A stretch of 64,000 nucleotides of DNA from Gordonia heveisoli (GTDB taxonomy: Bacteria > Actinomycetota > Actinomycetes > Mycobacteriales > Mycobacteriaceae): the NCBI RefSeq assembly GCF_030315745.1, contig NZ_JASXSH010000004.1, positions 124,001-188,000 on the forward strand, in the 5' to 3' direction. Position 1 is the first letter of the stretch, and every line of letters begins with the position of its first letter. A model generated the notes under the pieces. It was not told where the DNA came from. It was given only the letters and a program-made list of their open reading frames with translations, and ran no database searches. This document shows positions 18,824 to 27,142 of this stretch, piece by piece. Made by a program: the position numbers and the translations under genes.

Positions 18824-19690
18824 GTGACTGTTGTGTCGTCGTCGCCCATGCGTAAACCAGCTCCCGAGGTCGACCTCGACTTCCCCCGCGAATGGTACGA
18901 ATTCGCCGATCCCGACAACCCCGAACACGTCATCAACGCCGACCTGACCTGGCTGTTGTCGCATTGGACGTGTGTGTTCGGCACCCCCGCGTGCCAGGGC
19001 ATCATCGACGGTCGTGAATCCGACGGCTGCTGTAGCCACGGCGCCTATCTGTCCGACAAGGACGATCGGAAGCGACTGGCGCGCGGGATGTCGATGCTCA
19101 CCGCCGAGGACTGGCAGTTCTACAAGAAGGGTTCGGGCAAGGATCCGCTCGGCCCTCGCGGTTATCTCGAAGAAGGCGACCTCGACGACGAACCCGCCCT
19201 GAAGACGCGTCTACACAAGGGTGCGTGCATCTTCCTCAACCGGCCCGGCTTCGCCGGTGGCGTGGGCTGCGCACTGCATTCGATGGCATTGCGCCGGGGT
19301 CTCGAACCCCTCACCGTGAAACCCGATGTGTGCTGGCAGCTTCCGGTTCGCCGCGAACAAGAGTGGGTGGAGCGCCCCGACGGCACCCAGGTCCTGCGCA
19401 CCACCATCACCGAATTCGACCGCCGCGGCTGGGGGGAGGGCGGCCACGACCTGAAGTGGTACTGCTCGGGCTCCCCTGACGCACATGTCGGGGCGACGCA
19501 GGTCTGGCAGTCCTATGCCCCTGAGCTGACCGAGCTGATCGGCGAGGCCGCCTACCAGGAATTGGCCAAGGCGTGCCGACGACGTAACGGGTTGGGGCTC
19601 ATCGCCGTCCATCCGGCGACCGAGGCGGCCACGGCCCGGCGCGACACCGACATCAAATACGCCGTCTTCGACGGCGACACCGCCGACTGA
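18824..19690 (+). CDS. Conserved cysteine-rich protein of unknown function
   Basis: About 288 residues. Cysteines are spread in a conserved-looking pattern: [50 protein letters not shown] and KWYCSGSP, suggesting metal or iron-sulfur binding. It resembles the mycobacterial Rv0495c family next to ppx, which to my knowledge has no assigned function. Start is GTG at 18824 or ATG at 18848; the upstream frame is open but poor. Convergent with regX3, sharing a strong bidirectional hairpin. Confidence 0.85.
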   Translation: MTVVSSSPMRKPAPEVDLDFPREWYEFADPDNPEHVINADLTWLLSHWTCVFGTPACQGIIDGRESDGCCSHGAYLSDKDDRKRLARGMSMLTAEDWQFYKKGSGKDPLGPRGYLEEGDLDDEPALKTRLHKGACIFLNRPGFAGGVGCALHSMALRRGLEPLTVKPDVCWQLPVRREQEWVERPDGTQVLRTTITEFDRRGWGEGGHDLKWYCSGSPDAHVGATQVWQSYAPELTELIGEAAYQELAKACRRRNGLGLIAVHPATEAATARRDTDIKYAVFDGDTAD

Positions 19691-19726
19691 CCGTCAGCGG
19701 TCAGACGACCGCGGCGTCCCGACCAT

Positions 19727-19762
19727 CGGCCAGGCCGGACCGCATCCGGTCCGGCCTGGCCG
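19727..19762. terminator. Bidirectional terminator between convergent genes
   Basis: A perfect 15-bp stem (CGGCCAGGCCGGACC and its complement) with a 6-base loop, lying between the stop at 19690 on the plus strand and the regX3 stop at 19767 on the minus strand. It is suitably placed to end transcription from both sides. Confidence 0.8.
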
Positions 19763-19766
19763 TGGC

Positions 19767-20456
19767 TCACGCCTCGAGTTTGTAACCCAGTCCGCGCACG
19801 GTGATGAGCTGCGCCGGATTTCCCGGGTCGGCCTCGATCTTGGAACGCAGACGCTTGACGTGAACGTCGAGGGTCTTGGTGTCGCCGACGTAGTCCGCAC
19901 CCCACACCCGATCGATCAGCTGGCCGCGGGTGAGCACCCGGCCTGCGTTGCGCATCAGATATTCCAGGAGATCGAATTCCTTGAGCGGCAACGTGATCGA
20001 CTCACCGTTCACCGCGACGATATGGCGGTCGACGTCCATCCGGACCGTTCCGGCCTCGAGGATCGACATGTCCAGTCCGTCGTCGACCGAGCTGTCGCCG
20101 CCACGGCGCAGCACCGCGCGGATCCGCGCGATCAGTTCGCGCGCGGAGTAGGGCTTGGTGACGTAATCGTCGGCGCCGAGTTCCAGGCCGACCACCTTGT
20201 CGATCTCGTTGTCGCGGGCGGTGACCATGATGACCGGCACACTCGACCTGGCGCGCAATGCCTTACAGATCTCGGTGCCCGACATGCCGGGCAGCATCAG
20301 ATCGAGCAGGACGATGTCGGGGCTCACCCGGTCGAAGGTGGACAACGCCTGGGCGCCGTCGTTGACGACGCTCGCCTCGAATCCCTCCTTACGCAGCAGG
20401 AAGGCCAGCGGATCGGCGAGAGATTCCTCGTCCTCGACAATCAGAACGTGAGTCAC
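19767..20456 (-). CDS. regX3: Two-component response regulator RegX3
   Basis: OmpR/PhoB-type response regulator of 229 residues. The receiver domain has the acidic pocket ED (residues 8-10), phosphoacceptor Asp52 in IVLLDLMLPG, and Lys101 in YVTKPYS. The C-terminal winged helix includes FDLLEYLMRNAGRVLTR and DVHVKRLRSKIE. Its sequence and position next to senX3 and gpmA match mycobacterial RegX3, the phosphate-starvation regulator. GTG start at 20456; only 13 bp separate it from senX3, so they are cotranscribed. Confidence 0.97.
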   Translation of the reverse strand: MTHVLIVEDEESLADPLAFLLRKEGFEASVVNDGAQALSTFDRVSPDIVLLDLMLPGMSGTEICKALRARSSVPVIMVTARDNEIDKVVGLELGADDYVTKPYSARELIARIRAVLRRGGDSSVDDGLDMSILEAGTVRMDVDRHIVAVNGESITLPLKEFDLLEYLMRNAGRVLTRGQLIDRVWGADYVGDTKTLDVHVKRLRSKIEADPGNPAQLITVRGLGYKLEA

Positions 20457-20469
20457 CTGATGATTTCCT

Positions 20470-21915
20470 TCATTCCTTGGGGCCGCCGCCGGCTACGTCG
20501 CCGGTCGGTTCGGTCGGGCTGTGGGTGAGCTGTCCGGGCGGAGCGAGACCGGCGGCCGCGTCGTCGGGTAGCGGACCGGCGTCGACCTCGCCGTCGATGG
20601 CGCCCTCGATCCACGCGGAATCGGACAGATCCTCGGGGATGCACAGGGTGAAGGTCGAGCCGGTACCCGGCTTGCTCCACAGGCTGATGGTGCCGCCGTG
20701 GTTGGCCGCCACATGTTTGACGATGGCCAGGCCGAGACCGGTGCCGCCGGTGAGGCGCGAGCGCGCCTGGTCGACCCGGAAGAACCGTTCGAAGACTCGC
20801 TGCTGATCGGCCGGCGCGATACCGATCCCCCGATCGGTCACGGCGATCGCCACCATCGGGCGGCCGTCGACGCGGGTGACCCGGCGGCTGATCGACACCG
20901 AGGTGTCGGCAGGCGAGTAGGCGATGGCGTTGGCGAGCAGGTTGTTGAGGGCGGTGACCAGGAGCCGACGATCGCCGCGTACGGTGACCCCGCTCGGCTC
21001 GTCGGCGGTGAGCACGATTCCGCCGGCTTCCGCGGGTACCGCCACCGATTCGAGCGCCTCGTCGATCAGGTCGTCGATGTCCACATGGACGAACTCCTCG
21101 GTCTCGCCACCCTGCAGGCGGGACAGGGCGATGAGCTCGGCGACCAGATTGCCCATCCGTTTGCTTTCGGCCACCACCCGCGAGCCGAAGTGTTCCACCG
21201 AGTCCGCGTCGTCGGCGGACTCGAGGATCGCCTCGCCGAGCAACCCGATCGCGCCGACCGGTGTCTTGAGTTCGTGGGAGACGTTCGCGACGAAGTCGCG
21301 GCGGGTCGCCTCGACCCGCAGATGTTCGGTGTCGTCGAGGCCGTAGACGACGGCGTACCGCTCGTCGTCGTGCGACACCAGACGCGCCAGACAGCGCACC
21401 GACTCGACCTGCGGCCGGCGTACCCGGCCGGTGCTGACGAAGCCCAGCGACGAGGTCGGTGGGGTGAAGTCGAAGTGCCGCTCGGTGTCGGTGTCGAGGA
21501 TGTCCTTGGCGGCATCCCAGACCGGATCGGCGAGCAGTCGGTCCCGCACCAGCCCGAGGTCGACGGCCCGGCGGTTGTAGAGGACGACGTCGCGGAATTC
21601 GTCGACCACGGCGACCGCGGTCTCGGAGTTGCGCACGATGAGGCTCAGCAGACCGGCCTTGGTCATCCGGCCGTCGCCGGTGGTCACCTGGACGTCGTTG
21701 TCGCGGAGCTCAGCGGAGTCGGGTACCGCGCGGGGAGCGCTCGCACGATCCATCGTGACGTGATGACCGGTGGACGCCCCGAGCGTGTCGGGTGTCGGGT
21801 CCGAAGACGCGGTCGACGAAGCCCGGCGGGGACCCCAAAATCGGGTGCGACGACCAACGAACACTCCGATGCAGAGCGCAAGTGCGATCGCCGCAACAAC
21901 GAATGCAACGCTCAC
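20470..21915 (-). CDS. senX3: Sensor histidine kinase SenX3
   Basis: Membrane sensor kinase of 481 residues. A single N-terminal membrane helix (VAFVVAAIALALCIGVFVG) is followed by a PAS-like region around residues 90-190, the H-box NVSHELKTPVGAIGLL with the phosphorylated histidine, and ATPase boxes (NLLANAIAYS, DRGIGIAPADQQRVFERF, GGTGLGLAIVKH). A Pro-rich tail ends the protein. It signals to RegX3. Three 11-bp GTTC repeats lie 50-82 bp upstream and may be an autoregulatory RegX3 site. Confidence 0.96.
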   Translation of the reverse strand: MSVAFVVAAIALALCIGVFVGRRTRFWGPRRASSTASSDPTPDTLGASTGHHVTMDRASAPRAVPDSAELRDNDVQVTTGDGRMTKAGLLSLIVRNSETAVAVVDEFRDVVLYNRRAVDLGLVRDRLLADPVWDAAKDILDTDTERHFDFTPPTSSLGFVSTGRVRRPQVESVRCLARLVSHDDERYAVVYGLDDTEHLRVEATRRDFVANVSHELKTPVGAIGLLGEAILESADDADSVEHFGSRVVAESKRMGNLVAELIALSRLQGGETEEFVHVDIDDLIDEALESVAVPAEAGGIVLTADEPSGVTVRGDRRLLVTALNNLLANAIAYSPADTSVSISRRVTRVDGRPMVAIAVTDRGIGIAPADQQRVFERFFRVDQARSRLTGGTGLGLAIVKHVAANHGGTISLWSKPGTGSTFTLCIPEDLSDSAWIEGAIDGEVDAGPLPDDAAAGLAPPGQLTHSPTEPTGDVAGGGPKE

Positions 21916-21964
21916 AAGCGCAGCTTACGGCCCGACCAACATCGAACGCACATCTAACGAGATT

Positions 21965-21997
21965 GTTCGATGGCCGTTCACGTGCTGTTCGCCACCG
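21965..21997. promoter_or_regulatory. Three 11-bp GTTC direct repeats upstream of senX3 (possible RegX3 box)
   Basis: Units GTTCGATGGCC, GTTCACGTGCT and GTTCGCCACCG follow each other exactly at 21965, 21976 and 21987. An 11-bp period with a GTTC start is the layout of actinobacterial PHO boxes bound by PhoB-type regulators. On the plus strand they face away from senX3, so orientation is opposite to the gene. Confidence 0.5.
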
Positions 21998-22087
21998 ATC
22001 GGGCGACGATTCACCGTCTGCCCGTGAATAGCCACCCTCGGGGCATGCGTCGGCCACATTGCTGCCTCAACCCACTGCCGCTCCGAC

Positions 22088-22414
22088 CTATTGCGGTACC
22101 GCTACCGCCATGTCGGAGTACTCGGGATGACGCTCGATGAAACGCTGCACATACGAGCAGACCGGCACCACCTGCTTGCCGTTGGCCCGGATGTCCTCCA
22201 GGACCGCCCGCACCAGCTCAGCCGCGTAACCGTGTCCGCTGTACTGCTCACGGATCACCGTATGAGTCAGCACGACCTGATAGGGCTCGGATACGTAATC
22301 GACGTATCCGACCACTACATCGTCGAGCGCGGTCACGTCTCCGGATGCCAGTACCGCTTCGTATCGTTCCTGAGCCGGAGAATGACTGATCCACACCTTC
22401 GCGATATCCGCCAT
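22088..22414 (-). CDS. Small GNAT-type N-acetyltransferase-like protein
   Basis: A 108-residue protein of the compact Gcn5-related family (YjdJ/NATD1-like). Core strands are VVGYVDYVSEPYQVVLTHTVI, then the acetyl-CoA loop QYSGHGYAAELVRAVLEDIR, and the C-terminal KQVVPVCSYVQRFIERHPEY, which is diagnostic of this small subfamily. The substrate is unknown. It is codirectional with gpmA upstream and senX3 downstream, but the terminator after gpmA suggests a separate transcript. Confidence 0.88.
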   Translation of the reverse strand: MADIAKVWISHSPAQERYEAVLASGDVTALDDVVVGYVDYVSEPYQVVLTHTVIREQYSGHGYAAELVRAVLEDIRANGKQVVPVCSYVQRFIERHPEYSDMAVAVPQ

Positions 22415-22470
22415 GGGACTAATGTAGCGCGCGTCACACCTGGTGCGCCATGACTATCGTGTTACAGGAA

Positions 22471-22498
22471 ATCCCACCTGCCACATGGCAGGTGGGAT
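22471..22498 (-). terminator. Stem-loop terminator after gpmA
   Basis: A perfect 12-bp stem (ATCCCACCTGCC with its complement) and a 4-base loop ACAT, about 50 bases beyond the gpmA stop on the minus strand and upstream of the acetyltransferase gene. Only a short T stretch follows. Confidence 0.75.
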
Positions 22499-22546
22499 CT
22501 TCTTTCGGGCGTCTGGACCAGATTTCGGCCCGCGGCGATGTACCGG

Positions 22547-23293
22547 CTACTTCTGGCCCTGCGCCGCGACGGCGGCGGCACCGGCGGCGGCTGCCTCGGG
22601 GTCGAGGTAGTCGCCACCGGGGTTGAGCGGCTTGAGGTTCTCGTCGAGGTCGTAGCGCAGCGGATTGCCGGTGGGGATGTTCAGGCCGGCGATGTCCTCG
22701 TCGGAGATGCCGTCGATGTACTTCACCAGCGCGCGCAGCGAGTTGCCGTGCGCGGCGACCAGCACCGTCTTACCAGCCCGCAGATCGGCGGCGATCGTCT
22801 CGGTGAAGTACGGGATCAGCCGATCCACGACATCCTTGAGACATTCGGTCAGCGGCACCTGCGCGAGGTCGGCGTACCGCGGGTCGCCGGTCTGGCTGTA
22901 CTCGGCGTCGGCCTCGATGGGCGGCGGCGGGGTGTCGTAGCTGCGACGCCACAGCATGAACTGCTCCTGGCCGTACTTCGCCAGGGTGTCGGCCTTGTTC
23001 AGGCCCTGCAACGCACCATAGTGACGTTCGTTGAGGCGCCAGTCCCGGACGACCGGGATCCAGTGCCGGTCGGCGGCATCCAGGGCGATCTGTGCGGTCG
23101 AGATCGCGCGACGCAGCAGGGAGGTGTACAGCACGTCGGGCAGCACATCGTGTTCGACGAGCAGTTCGCCCGCGCGGACCGCTTCCGCCTTGCCCTTGTC
23201 GGTGAGCGACACATCCACCCAGCCGGTGAACTGGTTGGACGCGTTCCACTCGCTCTCGCCGTGCCGCATCAGGATCAGGGTGCCGTTGCTCAT
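22547..23293 (-). CDS. gpmA: 2,3-bisphosphoglycerate-dependent phosphoglycerate mutase
   Basis: Glycolytic interconversion of 3- and 2-phosphoglycerate. The 248-residue protein has the phosphohistidine motif [12 protein letters not shown] (His near residue 11), [24 protein letters not shown] with the catalytic Glu, and the second histidine in [13 protein letters not shown]. The C-terminal tail is Ala-rich. ATG at 23293 (MSNGTLIL) is chosen over an upstream in-frame ATG because it abuts the first strand. Position beside senX3 matches mycobacteria. It is bounded on both sides by strong hairpins. Confidence 0.97.
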   Translation of the reverse strand: MSNGTLILMRHGESEWNASNQFTGWVDVSLTDKGKAEAVRAGELLVEHDVLPDVLYTSLLRRAISTAQIALDAADRHWIPVVRDWRLNERHYGALQGLNKADTLAKYGQEQFMLWRRSYDTPPPPIEADAEYSQTGDPRYADLAQVPLTECLKDVVDRLIPYFTETIAADLRAGKTVLVAAHGNSLRALVKYIDGISDEDIAGLNIPTGNPLRYDLDENLKPLNPGGDYLDPEAAAAGAAAVAAQGQK

Positions 23294-23330
23294 GGCGAAC
23301 AGTTTTCCACACCACCTCACACCCCCGCGA

Positions 23331-23375
23331 TTTCGTCGTACGAACCCGCGACGATCGCGGGTTCGTACGACGAAA
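23331..23375. terminator. Long perfect hairpin between acyl-CoA ligase and gpmA
   Basis: Two 20-base arms (TTTCGTCGTACGAACCCGCG and its exact complement) around the loop ACGAT. It begins 5 bases beyond the acyl-CoA ligase stop on the minus strand, so it probably terminates that gene. Each arm itself contains the palindrome TCGTACGA. The stem is much longer than the other terminators here. Confidence 0.75.
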
Positions 23376-23380
23376 CGGGG

Positions 23381-24988
23381 CTACTTGCGCAGATCCTTGC
23401 GCAGGATCTTGCCCGCGGACGACTTCGGGATGGCCTCGATGAACTCCACCGCACGAACCTTCTTGTGCGGCGCCACCTTCGCCGCGACGAAATCGATGAC
23501 CTCGTAGGCGGTCAGCTCGGTATCCGGCTGCGCCACCACGAACGCCTTGGGGATCTCCTCGCCGGTGTCCTCCTCGATCACACCGATCACGGCGGCGTCG
23601 GCGATCTTCGGGTGGGTCAGCAGCAGCGCCTCCAACTCGGCAGGCGGCACCTGGTAGCCCTTGTACTTGATGAGTTCCTTGAGCCGGTCGACGATATAGA
23701 CGCAGCCGGTCGGGTCGACCTGGGCGAGATCGCCGGTGTGCAGGAAGCCGTCGGCGTCGATGGTGTCGGCGGTGGCCTGGTCGTTGTCGAGGTAGCCGAG
23801 CATCACATTCGGCCCCTTCACCCACAGCTCACCGGGCTCCGACAATCCCTCCGCAGGCAACGGGATATCCGCACCGGTCGCCGGGTCGACGATCTTGTTC
23901 ACCGAGTTCGGCACCGCCCAACCGGTCGACGACAACGGCGGATCCTCCTGCCCGAGTACGGCTTTGGTGTCATCCGGGATCAGATGGCTGACCGGCGACA
24001 GTTCACTCATGCCGTAGCCCTGCAGCATGTGCAGGTCCAGCCGCTTGGCGACCGCCTTGCCGAGCTCGTCATCGAGCGGGGCGGCACCGGACATCATCGA
24101 GCGCAGCGAGGAGAGGTCGTAATTGTCCACGATCGGATGCTTGGCCAGCGCGACGGCGATCGGTGGTGCGATGTAGGCGTTGGTCACCTTGTGGTTCTGG
24201 ATGTTCTCCAGGAACTCCACCAGGTCGAACCGCGGCATGATCACCAGCCGGGCACGATTGAAGAGCGCCGCGTTGAGCAGCACGGTCATGCCGTAGATAT
24301 GAAAGAAGGGCAGCACCGCGATCACCACGTCATCGGGTGTCATACCCTGCAGCGGCTTGAGCTGCGCGACGTTGGCCACCAGATTGCGATGGGTCAGCAT
24401 GACCCCCTTCGGATTGCCGGTGGTGCCCGACGAATACGGCAGGGCGGCGATGTGGGTGTTCGGGTCGAAACTCACATCGGGGGCGGCGAGGTTCGGTCCG
24501 AGTAGATCGATCGCATTCGGATGGCCGGACGTGGCCAGCCCTTCACCGTCGAGGATGACCAGCGCATCGTCGGCGAATCCGACCTCAGCGGCCGCGGCCT
24601 TGGCCTGCTCGGCCATCGGCGACACCGTCACCAGCATCTTCGCCTGTGAGTTCCGCAGTTGCTTGGCGATCTCCGGCGCGGTGAACAGGGCGTTGATCGT
24701 CGTGGCCGCGGCGCCGGCCCGCAGAATGCCGTGGAAGACGGTCGCGAAGGCGGGCACATTCGGCGACAGGACGCCGACGACGTCACCGACACCGATGCCG
24801 CGTGCGGCCAGCGCGCCGGCCGCCGCATTGATCTGCGCGATGAGCTGACGATAGGTGGTTTCGGCGCCAGACTTCGGGTCTACGAGGGCCACCCGGTCGA
24901 GGTCGGCGTCGGCGATCGACCCGAAGAGGAAGTCATAGAGACTGACGTCGGGGATCTCGACGTCGGGGAACGGACTCGTGAAGCTCAT
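23381..24988 (-). CDS. AMP-forming acyl-CoA / 4-coumarate-CoA ligase family protein
   Basis: Adenylate-forming ligase of 535 residues that activates a carboxylic acid with ATP and CoA. Motifs: YSSGTTGNPKGVMLTHRN (P-loop), QGYGMSELSP, the hinge TGDLAQVDPTGCVYIVDRLKELIKYKGYQV, and the C-terminal catalytic lysine in PKSSAGKILRK. It is closest in style to 4-coumarate-CoA ligase-like and medium-chain enzymes; the acid substrate cannot be read from sequence. A promoter with GATAAT and an overlapping palindrome lies about 35-60 bp upstream. Confidence 0.93.
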   Translation of the reverse strand: MSFTSPFPDVEIPDVSLYDFLFGSIADADLDRVALVDPKSGAETTYRQLIAQINAAAGALAARGIGVGDVVGVLSPNVPAFATVFHGILRAGAAATTINALFTAPEIAKQLRNSQAKMLVTVSPMAEQAKAAAAEVGFADDALVILDGEGLATSGHPNAIDLLGPNLAAPDVSFDPNTHIAALPYSSGTTGNPKGVMLTHRNLVANVAQLKPLQGMTPDDVVIAVLPFFHIYGMTVLLNAALFNRARLVIMPRFDLVEFLENIQNHKVTNAYIAPPIAVALAKHPIVDNYDLSSLRSMMSGAAPLDDELGKAVAKRLDLHMLQGYGMSELSPVSHLIPDDTKAVLGQEDPPLSSTGWAVPNSVNKIVDPATGADIPLPAEGLSEPGELWVKGPNVMLGYLDNDQATADTIDADGFLHTGDLAQVDPTGCVYIVDRLKELIKYKGYQVPPAELEALLLTHPKIADAAVIGVIEEDTGEEIPKAFVVAQPDTELTAYEVIDFVAAKVAPHKKVRAVEFIEAIPKSSAGKILRKDLRK

Positions 24989-25022
24989 GGCACCTCCAGG
25001 TGGGGGAAATTCGCCGCGTCAG

Positions 25023-25028
25023 ATTATC
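25023..25028 (-). promoter_or_regulatory. Candidate -10 box of acyl-CoA ligase promoter
   Basis: GATAAT on the minus strand, about 35 bases upstream of the ATG at 24988. A poor -35 (GTCACA, 25046-25051) lies 17 bases further upstream and falls within the palindrome at 25039-25051. Confidence 0.5.
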
Positions 25029-25038
25029 AACAGTCGTT

Positions 25039-25051
25039 GTCACAATGTGAC
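25039..25051. promoter_or_regulatory. Palindrome overlapping the acyl-CoA ligase -35 region
   Basis: GTCACAATGTGAC is a perfect 6+1+6 inverted repeat immediately beyond the YbjN gene stop and in the -35 region of the ligase promoter. It could be an operator; no regulator for it is evident nearby. Confidence 0.45.
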
Positions 25052-25666
25052 CTAGGGCATGTCCGGCCCCGGAGGTTGGTCCGAACCGGCCGGCTGCTGC
25101 GCGATCACCGACTCGCCCGGTACATATCGACCCGATAGCGGGTCCCCCGGCGCGGGTAGGGACTCCTTGTCGATGAGGTGCTCGAAGGCGAGCAGGTTGC
25201 GCAGCGACTCCCCTCTCGACACCCGCCACGCCCACTCCCGGCGGATGGAGGTGTGGAAGCCGATCTCCAGCAGCGTGTTGAAATCGCCGTCGGCGGCCTC
25301 CAGAACCTGCCCGAGTACCCGGTCGACCTCGTCGGTGTCGAGGGCATCGACCGAGATCCGCCCGACGAGATAGATGTCGCCCGCATTGTCGATGGTGTAC
25401 GCGACTCCGTAGAGCCGACGATTGCGCTTGAGCAGATACCGGTAGACGGCCTCGTGGTCCTCGTCCGGCTTGCGACAGACGAATGCCTCCACGCGCACGC
25501 CGTAGCGGCCCGCGGTGAGCAGCACCGTCGTCTTGAGCTTCTTCTCGCCGGGTAGCTCGATGATCAGGTGTTCCGACTCCGCACCTCCGGAACCCTTGCG
25601 GCTGAACGTGATATCCCGGTCGGTCAGCGCACGTTCGAGCACCGCGACGACTTCGAGATAGGACAT
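25052..25666 (-). CDS. YbjN-domain protein
   Basis: A 204-residue protein with a YbjN/type III chaperone-like fold: SYLEVVAVLERALTDRDITF, VLLTAGRYGVRVEAFVCRKP, YRYLLKRNRRLYGVAYTIDN and IYLVGRISVDALDTDEVDRVLGQVL. This corresponds to the gene downstream of mshA in mycobacteria (Rv0487). The C-terminus is Pro-rich. ATG at 25666 follows CGGAG at good spacing. No enzyme motif is visible; the family is associated with protein handling or stress in other bacteria. Codirectional with mshA, 31 bp downstream. Confidence 0.88.
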   Translation of the reverse strand: MSYLEVVAVLERALTDRDITFSRKGSGGAESEHLIIELPGEKKLKTTVLLTAGRYGVRVEAFVCRKPDEDHEAVYRYLLKRNRRLYGVAYTIDNAGDIYLVGRISVDALDTDEVDRVLGQVLEAADGDFNTLLEIGFHTSIRREWAWRVSRGESLRNLLAFEHLIDKESLPAPGDPLSGRYVPGESVIAQQPAGSDQPPGPDMP

Positions 25667-25697
25667 CGACAACTCCGTTCGACGAGGACGACTGAAC

Positions 25698-27032
25698 TCA
25701 GGCGGGCAGGCGCGGACGCCGGCGCCGCCACCGGCGACGAACCCGGACGGTGGGTGAGATCTGTTCGGGCACACGGTCGGCGAAGGAGCTCATCGCCCGG
25801 CCGTAACTGCCGAGAAGTTGGTCCACGGTGTGATCCCAGGAGAACCCGGCCGCGTGGGCGGCGGCGTTGCGTCCCAGCTCGGCGAGTCGATCCGGTTGCG
25901 CGAGAACCTTTTCCATCGTGTTGGTCCAGTCACCGGCGATATGTCCGGCCACCAGCACGCCGGTACGGCCGTCGTCGACGGCGACCGACAATCCCCCGAC
26001 GTCGGCCGCGATAACCGGAATCCCGCAGGCCTGCGCCTCGATCGCGACCAATCCGAAACTCTCCGAATAGCTCGGCACCGCAACGAGATCCGACGCCCGA
26101 TATACCTGGGCGAGCCGGTCCGGGGCCTGCGGCGGTAGGAAGGTCACCGAATCGGTGATGCCCAGTTCGTCGGCCAGATCGATCAGCGCGGTAGGTCGAT
26201 CCAGTCCCGACCCCGACGGGCCGCCGACCACCAGCACACGCAACCGTCGGCCGTTCGCCAGCCCCTGCCTGACGAGCGGGGCGGCCGCCGCGAGCAGTAG
26301 ATCCGGCGCCTTGAGCGGCTGGATGCGCCCGACGAAGGTCACGATGGTCTCGTCGGGGTCCAGTCCGAGTTCGGCGCGCGCGTCGGCCCGCGAACCGGGT
26401 GAATAACACTCCAGCGCCGCCCCGGGGGTGACCACGTCGATCCGGTCCGGATCGGCACCGTACATCGAGATCAGTTCGGCCGCTTCGGTTTCGGTATTGG
26501 CCACCAGCCGGTCCGCCTCGGCGACGACTTGCTGTTCGCCGATCACCCGAAGCTGAGGCTCGGCGACGTCACCGGTCGCCAGCGAGGCGTTCTTCACCGC
26601 CGCGAGGGTGTGCGCGGTGTGCACCAGCGGCACACCCCAGCGATCGCGCGCCAACCAGCCCACCTGACCGGACAGCCAGTAGTGCGAGTGGATCAGGTCG
26701 TAGTGCCCGGGCTCCTGCCCGGCCTCGGCGCGCAACACGTTGGCGGTGAAGGCGCACAGCTGTGCGGGCAGATCCCGCTTGTCCAGTCCCTCGAACGGCC
26801 CGGCTACCACGTGCCGGACCGTCACCCCGGGCGCGGCCGCCACCGACGCGGCGTCGCGCGAGGAGGTCGCCCGGGTGAAGATCTCCACCTCGACCCCACG
26901 CTGCGCAAGCCGGGTTGCGGTCTGCCACACGTACACGTTCATCCCGCCGGCGTCACCGGTCCCCGGTTGAGCCAGCGGCGAGGTGTGCACCGAGATCAGT
27001 GCGACACGCCGCGGCAGCGGGCTGTTGGTCAT
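25698..27032 (-). CDS. mshA: D-inositol-3-phosphate glycosyltransferase (mycothiol synthesis)
   Basis: First step of mycothiol synthesis: transfers GlcNAc from UDP-GlcNAc to 1L-inositol-1-phosphate. GT-B/GT4 fold, 444 residues. N-terminal domain: [23 protein letters not shown] and [12 protein letters not shown]-terminal domain: [34 protein letters not shown] with the conserved E-x7-E, and [15 protein letters not shown]. The C-terminal Arg-rich tail is variable in the family. The sequence is close to known MshA proteins. Divergent from the second P450. Confidence 0.97.
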   Translation of the reverse strand: MTNSPLPRRVALISVHTSPLAQPGTGDAGGMNVYVWQTATRLAQRGVEVEIFTRATSSRDAASVAAAPGVTVRHVVAGPFEGLDKRDLPAQLCAFTANVLRAEAGQEPGHYDLIHSHYWLSGQVGWLARDRWGVPLVHTAHTLAAVKNASLATGDVAEPQLRVIGEQQVVAEADRLVANTETEAAELISMYGADPDRIDVVTPGAALECYSPGSRADARAELGLDPDETIVTFVGRIQPLKAPDLLLAAAAPLVRQGLANGRRLRVLVVGGPSGSGLDRPTALIDLADELGITDSVTFLPPQAPDRLAQVYRASDLVAVPSYSESFGLVAIEAQACGIPVIAADVGGLSVAVDDGRTGVLVAGHIAGDWTNTMEKVLAQPDRLAELGRNAAAHAAGFSWDHTVDQLLGSYGRAMSSFADRVPEQISPTVRVRRRWRRRRPRLPA

Positions 27033-27110
27033 TCCTCCACTCTAGAGAAGGCCACCCGCCTCCTCCGACCTCGGCCCGCGCCGCCCCGGACACCACTCCT
27101 GGAGCCCTTT

Positions 27111-27128
27111 ACAGATTGGCCAATGTGT
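27111..27128. promoter_or_regulatory. Candidate TetR operator upstream of P450-TetR operon
   Basis: ACAgATTGGCCAATgTGT is an inverted repeat with 8 of 9 pairs matching, centred about 24 bp upstream of the P450 ATG at 27143. The core ATTGGCCAAT is a perfect palindrome. The TetR gene that could bind it is the second gene of the same operon. No clear ribosome site precedes the P450 ATG. Confidence 0.6.
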
Positions 27129-27142
27129 CTCACACTACGAAC

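Noticed and set aside
22538..24505. Long plus-strand open frame of about 655 codons
   Set aside because: It covers gpmA and the acyl-CoA ligase on the opposite strand, both of which have clear motifs. The translation looks like a shadow.
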